DNA of 64,000 bases from Wyeomyia smithii (lineage: Eukaryota; Arthropoda; Insecta; Diptera; Culicidae), in NCBI RefSeq assembly GCF_029784165.1, contig NC_073694.1, positions 80,576,427 through 80,640,426 of the forward strand. The letters are read 5' to 3'. Each line of letters begins with the position of its first letter. Position 1 is the stretch's first letter. The notes below the pieces were generated by a model. That model worked only from the letters and a program-made list of their open reading frames with translations. It was not told where the DNA came from and did no database searches. Made by a program: the position numbers and the translations under genes. Shown piece after piece: positions 60,783 through 64,000 of this stretch.

Positions 60783-62821
60783 TAGCTTCCAATGGTTCAA
60801 CACCAGTAAGTCTATGTAATTCGAGTGTACCAAACCAAGGAGGACGCTTCAAAATCATTTTCAGAATTTTATTCTGAGTCCTTTGGAGCGTTTTCTTCCT
60901 TGTTGAACAGCAACTTGACCAGATCGGTACAGCATAAAGCATTGCTGGTCTAAAAATTTGTTTGTAAATCAAAAGTTTGTTCTTTAAACAAAGTTTAGAA
61001 TTCCTGTTAATGAGAGGATATAAACATCTCGTATATTTGATGCACTTGGCTTGTATATTCTCAATGTGCTCTTTGAAAATAAGTTTTTTATCGTAAATTA
61101 GTCCCGAGTACTAAACCTTGTCAGACCAACTTAAAATAACCCCATTCATCTTGACAACGTGATTATTGTTTGGCTTGAGGAAAGAAGCCCTAGGCTTATG
61201 AGGAAAAATTATCATTTGAGTTTTAGAAGCATTGGGAGAGATTTTCCACTTTTGCAAGTAGGAAGAAAAAATATCTAAACTTTTCTGCAATCGACTGCAT
61301 ATGACACGAAGGCTTTTTCCTTTTACGGAAATGCTTATGGCATCGCAGAACAATGACTTTGTGCATCCTGGAGGCAAATCAGGAAGATCTGAAGTGAATA
61401 TGTTATACAGGACTGGGCCCAAGACAGAACCTTGAGGCACACCTGCTCTGACAGGAAATCTATCAGATTTTGAATTCTGATAGACAACCTGCAGAGTTCG
61501 ATCAGTAAGATAATTTTTCAAAATTTTGATTAGGAAAATTGGAAATTTAAAAGTTTGCAATTTCGCAATCAAACCTTTATGCCAAACACTGTCGAATGCT
61601 TTTTCAATGTCTAAAAGAGCAGCTTCAGTAGAATAACCTTCAAATTTGTTAGCTCGTATCATATTAGTAACTCTGAGCAATTGATGAGTTGTGAAATGCC
61701 CATGGCGAAATCCAAACTGTTCATTTGCAAAAATTGAATTTTCGTTGATGTGTGACATCATTCGGTTAAGAATAATTCTCTCAAACAGTTTACTTATTGA
61801 AGAAAGCAAACTGGTTGGTCGATAACTGGAAACTTCAGCTGGGTTCTTATCCGGTTTTCAAATTGGAATAATTTTTGCATTTTTCCATAATTTGGGAAAA
61901 TATGCAATTTTGAAGCAGCAATTGAAAATTGTCACTAAAAATTCCATTGTGCTCTCAGGGAGGTGTTTGATTAATATATTAAAGATTCCATCGTCACCAG
62001 GTGCTTTCATATTTTTGAAATTTTTAATAATTGATTTAATCTCATTCAAGTTAGTTTCAATTATTTATACAGGTAAAAAATTCTGGGAAGAAATTAAATC
62101 AAATTGACGTTATTATTTGCAATTGGACTCACAAAATTCAAATTTGAGTTATGAACACTCTCAAACTGCTGAGCAAGTCTTTGAGCCTTTTGTTCATTGG
62201 ATACAAGAAAACGTTCACCATCTTTCAAAACTGGAATAGGCTTTGAAGGTTTCTTAAGAATCTTCGACAGCTTCCAGAAGGGTTTTGAATATGGTTTCAA
62301 TTTTCAACTTTAGTCTCAAAATTTTGATTTCTCAGTAGAGTAAATCTATGTTCAATCTCTTTCTGTAAATCTTTATAAATAGTTTTAAAAACAGGGTCAC
62401 GAGAACGTTGATATTGACGTCTGCGGACATTTTTCAAACGAATTAGAAGTTGAAGATTTTCGTCAATTATTGGTTAATCAAATTTCACTTGAGCCTTTGG
62501 AACAGAATAATTCCTGGCATCAACAATTGCACATTTTAATGTTTCCAAAGCGGAATCAATATTCAATTCGTTTTGCAAATCAAGCTCATTATTGAAATTT
62601 CTCTCAATATGAGTTTTGTATCTTTCCCAATTAGCCTTGTTATAATTAAAAACAGAGCTCATAGGGTTTAAAACTGATTCATGTGATAAAGAAAAAGTTA
62701 TTGGAAGATAGTCAGAATCAAAATAGTCAGAATCAATATATCTGTGTTTTTTTTCTAATTTTTCAAACAGATTGAGTAAACACTGGTAATTTTCATACGT
62801 ATCATTAGCTCCATGTATCAA
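60783..62821 (-). pseudogene. Jockey-like LINE ORF2 (endonuclease end, RT), broken and 5'-truncated
   Basis: Read leftwards from 62821: endonuclease C-terminus with SDYLPITFSL, where SDH(L/I)P is expected (histidine replaced by tyrosine); a linker (RNFNNELDLQNEL, SKPFWKLSKILKKP); RT finger (NEIKSIIKNF, KAPGDDGIFN, LWKNAKIIPI); then LLSSISKLFERIIL, ALLDIEKAFDSVWH (motif A), AGVPQGSVLGPVLY (motif B) and FCDAISIS where FADD is expected. The thumb ends with RPAMLYAVPIWSS, NKILKMILKRPPWFGT and TGVEPLEA, where the 13.9 kb insertion starts. Several stops and frameshifts (about 61810-61860, 62050-62095, 62300-62474). Two catalytic residues are altered, so it was probably dead before the insertion. 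Its 3' tail is at 46611-46901. Confidence 0.88.
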
Positions 62822-63712
62822 ATCATGTCAGGTGGATGAAATATGGTATGTAAGAGTGATTTTTGGAGTTTCCAAATTATTTCAGTACAAAATCACAAAA
62901 CTACGTATTTTTACAAAAAATCAAACAACACCGTTCTTCAAATTTTAGGCTCTACATTTTTGCGGTAAGGTCTCCTGAATCCATACGGGATGAAATATTT
63001 ATTTTAGCATGCAATCATTTTGAGAAAAACCAGTTTAAATTCACCAAAGTATGTATTTTCATGGAAGCCTAATTTTCTCAGTCTCCCACAGTTGGTTTCA
63101 ACTTAGCTCATCAATTTTCAAACTCTATATTTTTAGAGTAACGTCTTCTGAATCCAAAGATGCTGAAAGATTTATTCTAGCATGCACAGATTTAGAGAAA
63201 ATCAAGTTTTCATAAGAACTCGTAGTTGGTGAATTCAAACTCGTTTTCCTCTAAATCTGTGCATGCTAGAATAAATCTTTCAGCATCTTTGGATTCAGAA
63301 GACGTTACTCTAGAAATATAAAGCTTGAAAATTGAAGAGCCAAGTTGAAACCAACTGTGGGAGACTGAGAAAATCAGGTTTCCATGAAAATACGTACTTT
63401 AGTGAATTTAAACTCGATTTTTTTTTTTCAAAATATTTGCATGCTTAAATGAATACTTCATCGCGTATTGATTCAGGAGACCTTACTTCAAAAATGTAGA
63501 GCTTAAAATCTGAGGAACGATTTTTTTATTTGATTTCTTATGAAAATACGTAGTTTTGTGATTTTGTACTGAAATAATTTGAAAACTCCAAAATTCACTC
63601 TTATATACCATATTTCATCCACCTGACATTATTTGATACATGGAGCAATTGATACGCATGAAAATTACCAGTGTTTGCTCAATCTGTTTGAAGAATTAGA
63701 AAAAAACACAGA
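62741..63712. repeat. ~970-bp palindrome that includes mirrored LINE sequence
   Basis: The arms (62741-63208 and about 63235-63712) are reverse complements around a ~25-bp spacer. The inner part has GCTGAAAGATTTATTCTAGC against GCTAGAATAAATCTTTCAGC. The middle part has TGTCAGGTGGATGAAATATG against CATATTTCATCCACCTGACA. The outermost ~80 bp of each arm is LINE endonuclease-region sequence (left CACTGGTAATTTTCATACG, right CATGAAAATTACCAGTG). The left arm is thus continuous with the LINE at 60783-62821. On the right the match stops at about 63720. Confidence 0.85.
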
Positions 63713-64000
63713 CATATTTGCGTCTCACAAAAACGGGGAGAGGTCCAGAGGGGTGGCACCTTTACCAAAACTTAAAGCAACTATTCCCCTTGAATAAAAG
63801 TTCAAGTTTTCCCAAATCGGCCATTCCAGTGCTGAGAACGAGCATTTAAAAAAAAAAGTTCCGTCCCGGGTCTTTACGGGTTACAATAATTTTTGTGCTC
63901 GCGTGTGCATTGAAATGGTAAATATGCTGCGGCAATAAATAAAATCCAAAGTTCAGTGTGGACTTCAATTCCCAAAGTTTCAATAACTTTCGTCTCAAGA
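63713..64000. other. No gene recognised
   Basis: Unique-looking sequence to the window edge; no repeat ends or open frame of note. Confidence 0.5.

Overview
The window looks like intergenic or intronic DNA from a repeat-rich insect genome, most probably a culicine mosquito. That rests on AT-rich unique sequence, an RNase-H-bearing I-clade LINE, Jockey-like and other LINEs, an ITm (mariner-like) transposon, a pogo/jerky-type transposon and many small hAT-, pogo- and foldback-type MITEs. I see no tRNA, rRNA, CRISPR array or complete host gene. The only host-gene candidate is a possible 5' exon at 40408-40476, followed by a good splice donor.

Layout. 1-1006: broken LINE reverse transcriptase (minus). 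1007-5684: I-clade LINE copy 1 (minus), cut by a 500-base assembly gap (5685-6184). 6185-11735: a 5.5 kb hexanucleotide AT satellite that runs into a long inverted-repeat element (to 12345). 12.3-20.8 kb: sparse sequence with a dead ITm transposon (14432-15652), MITEs and LINE scraps. 20806-23620: a pogo-like MITE split by a 2156-bp repeat carrying histone-gene-like signals; an almost identical copy lies at 34978-37133. 23.9-24.9 kb: LINE scrap with a nested hAT MITE, then a TAA-flanked MITE. 25958-28892: a pogo-type transposon with perfect inverted termini and a frameshifted transposase. 29.8-38.6 kb: hAT MITEs with exact 8-bp target duplications and two long (AT)n tracts. 39.7-40.5 kb: the possible host 5' exon. 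40.8-45.2 kb: another LINE and a ~148-bp repeat in opposed blocks around a pogo-like MITE.

The right third is a nested structure. A Jockey-like LINE (minus) has its 3' tail at 46611-46901 and its reverse transcriptase/endonuclease part at 60783-62821. The two pieces were separated by a 13.9 kb insertion. That insertion carries a 126-bp tandem array, two copies of an inverted-repeat element, a TA-flanked element, a 1.5 kb insert with a 23-bp target duplication, and a full-length I-clade LINE (53419-59294) with a 12-bp target duplication. A ~970-bp palindrome containing mirrored LINE sequence (62741-63712) follows.

Nearly every coding region is a transposon gene, and each transposase or reverse transcriptase with enough sequence to judge carries at least one visible inactivating change. 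The observations most worth checking are the histone-signal repeat pair, the satellite and its flanks, and the order of insertion events that can be read from paralogous empty sites.
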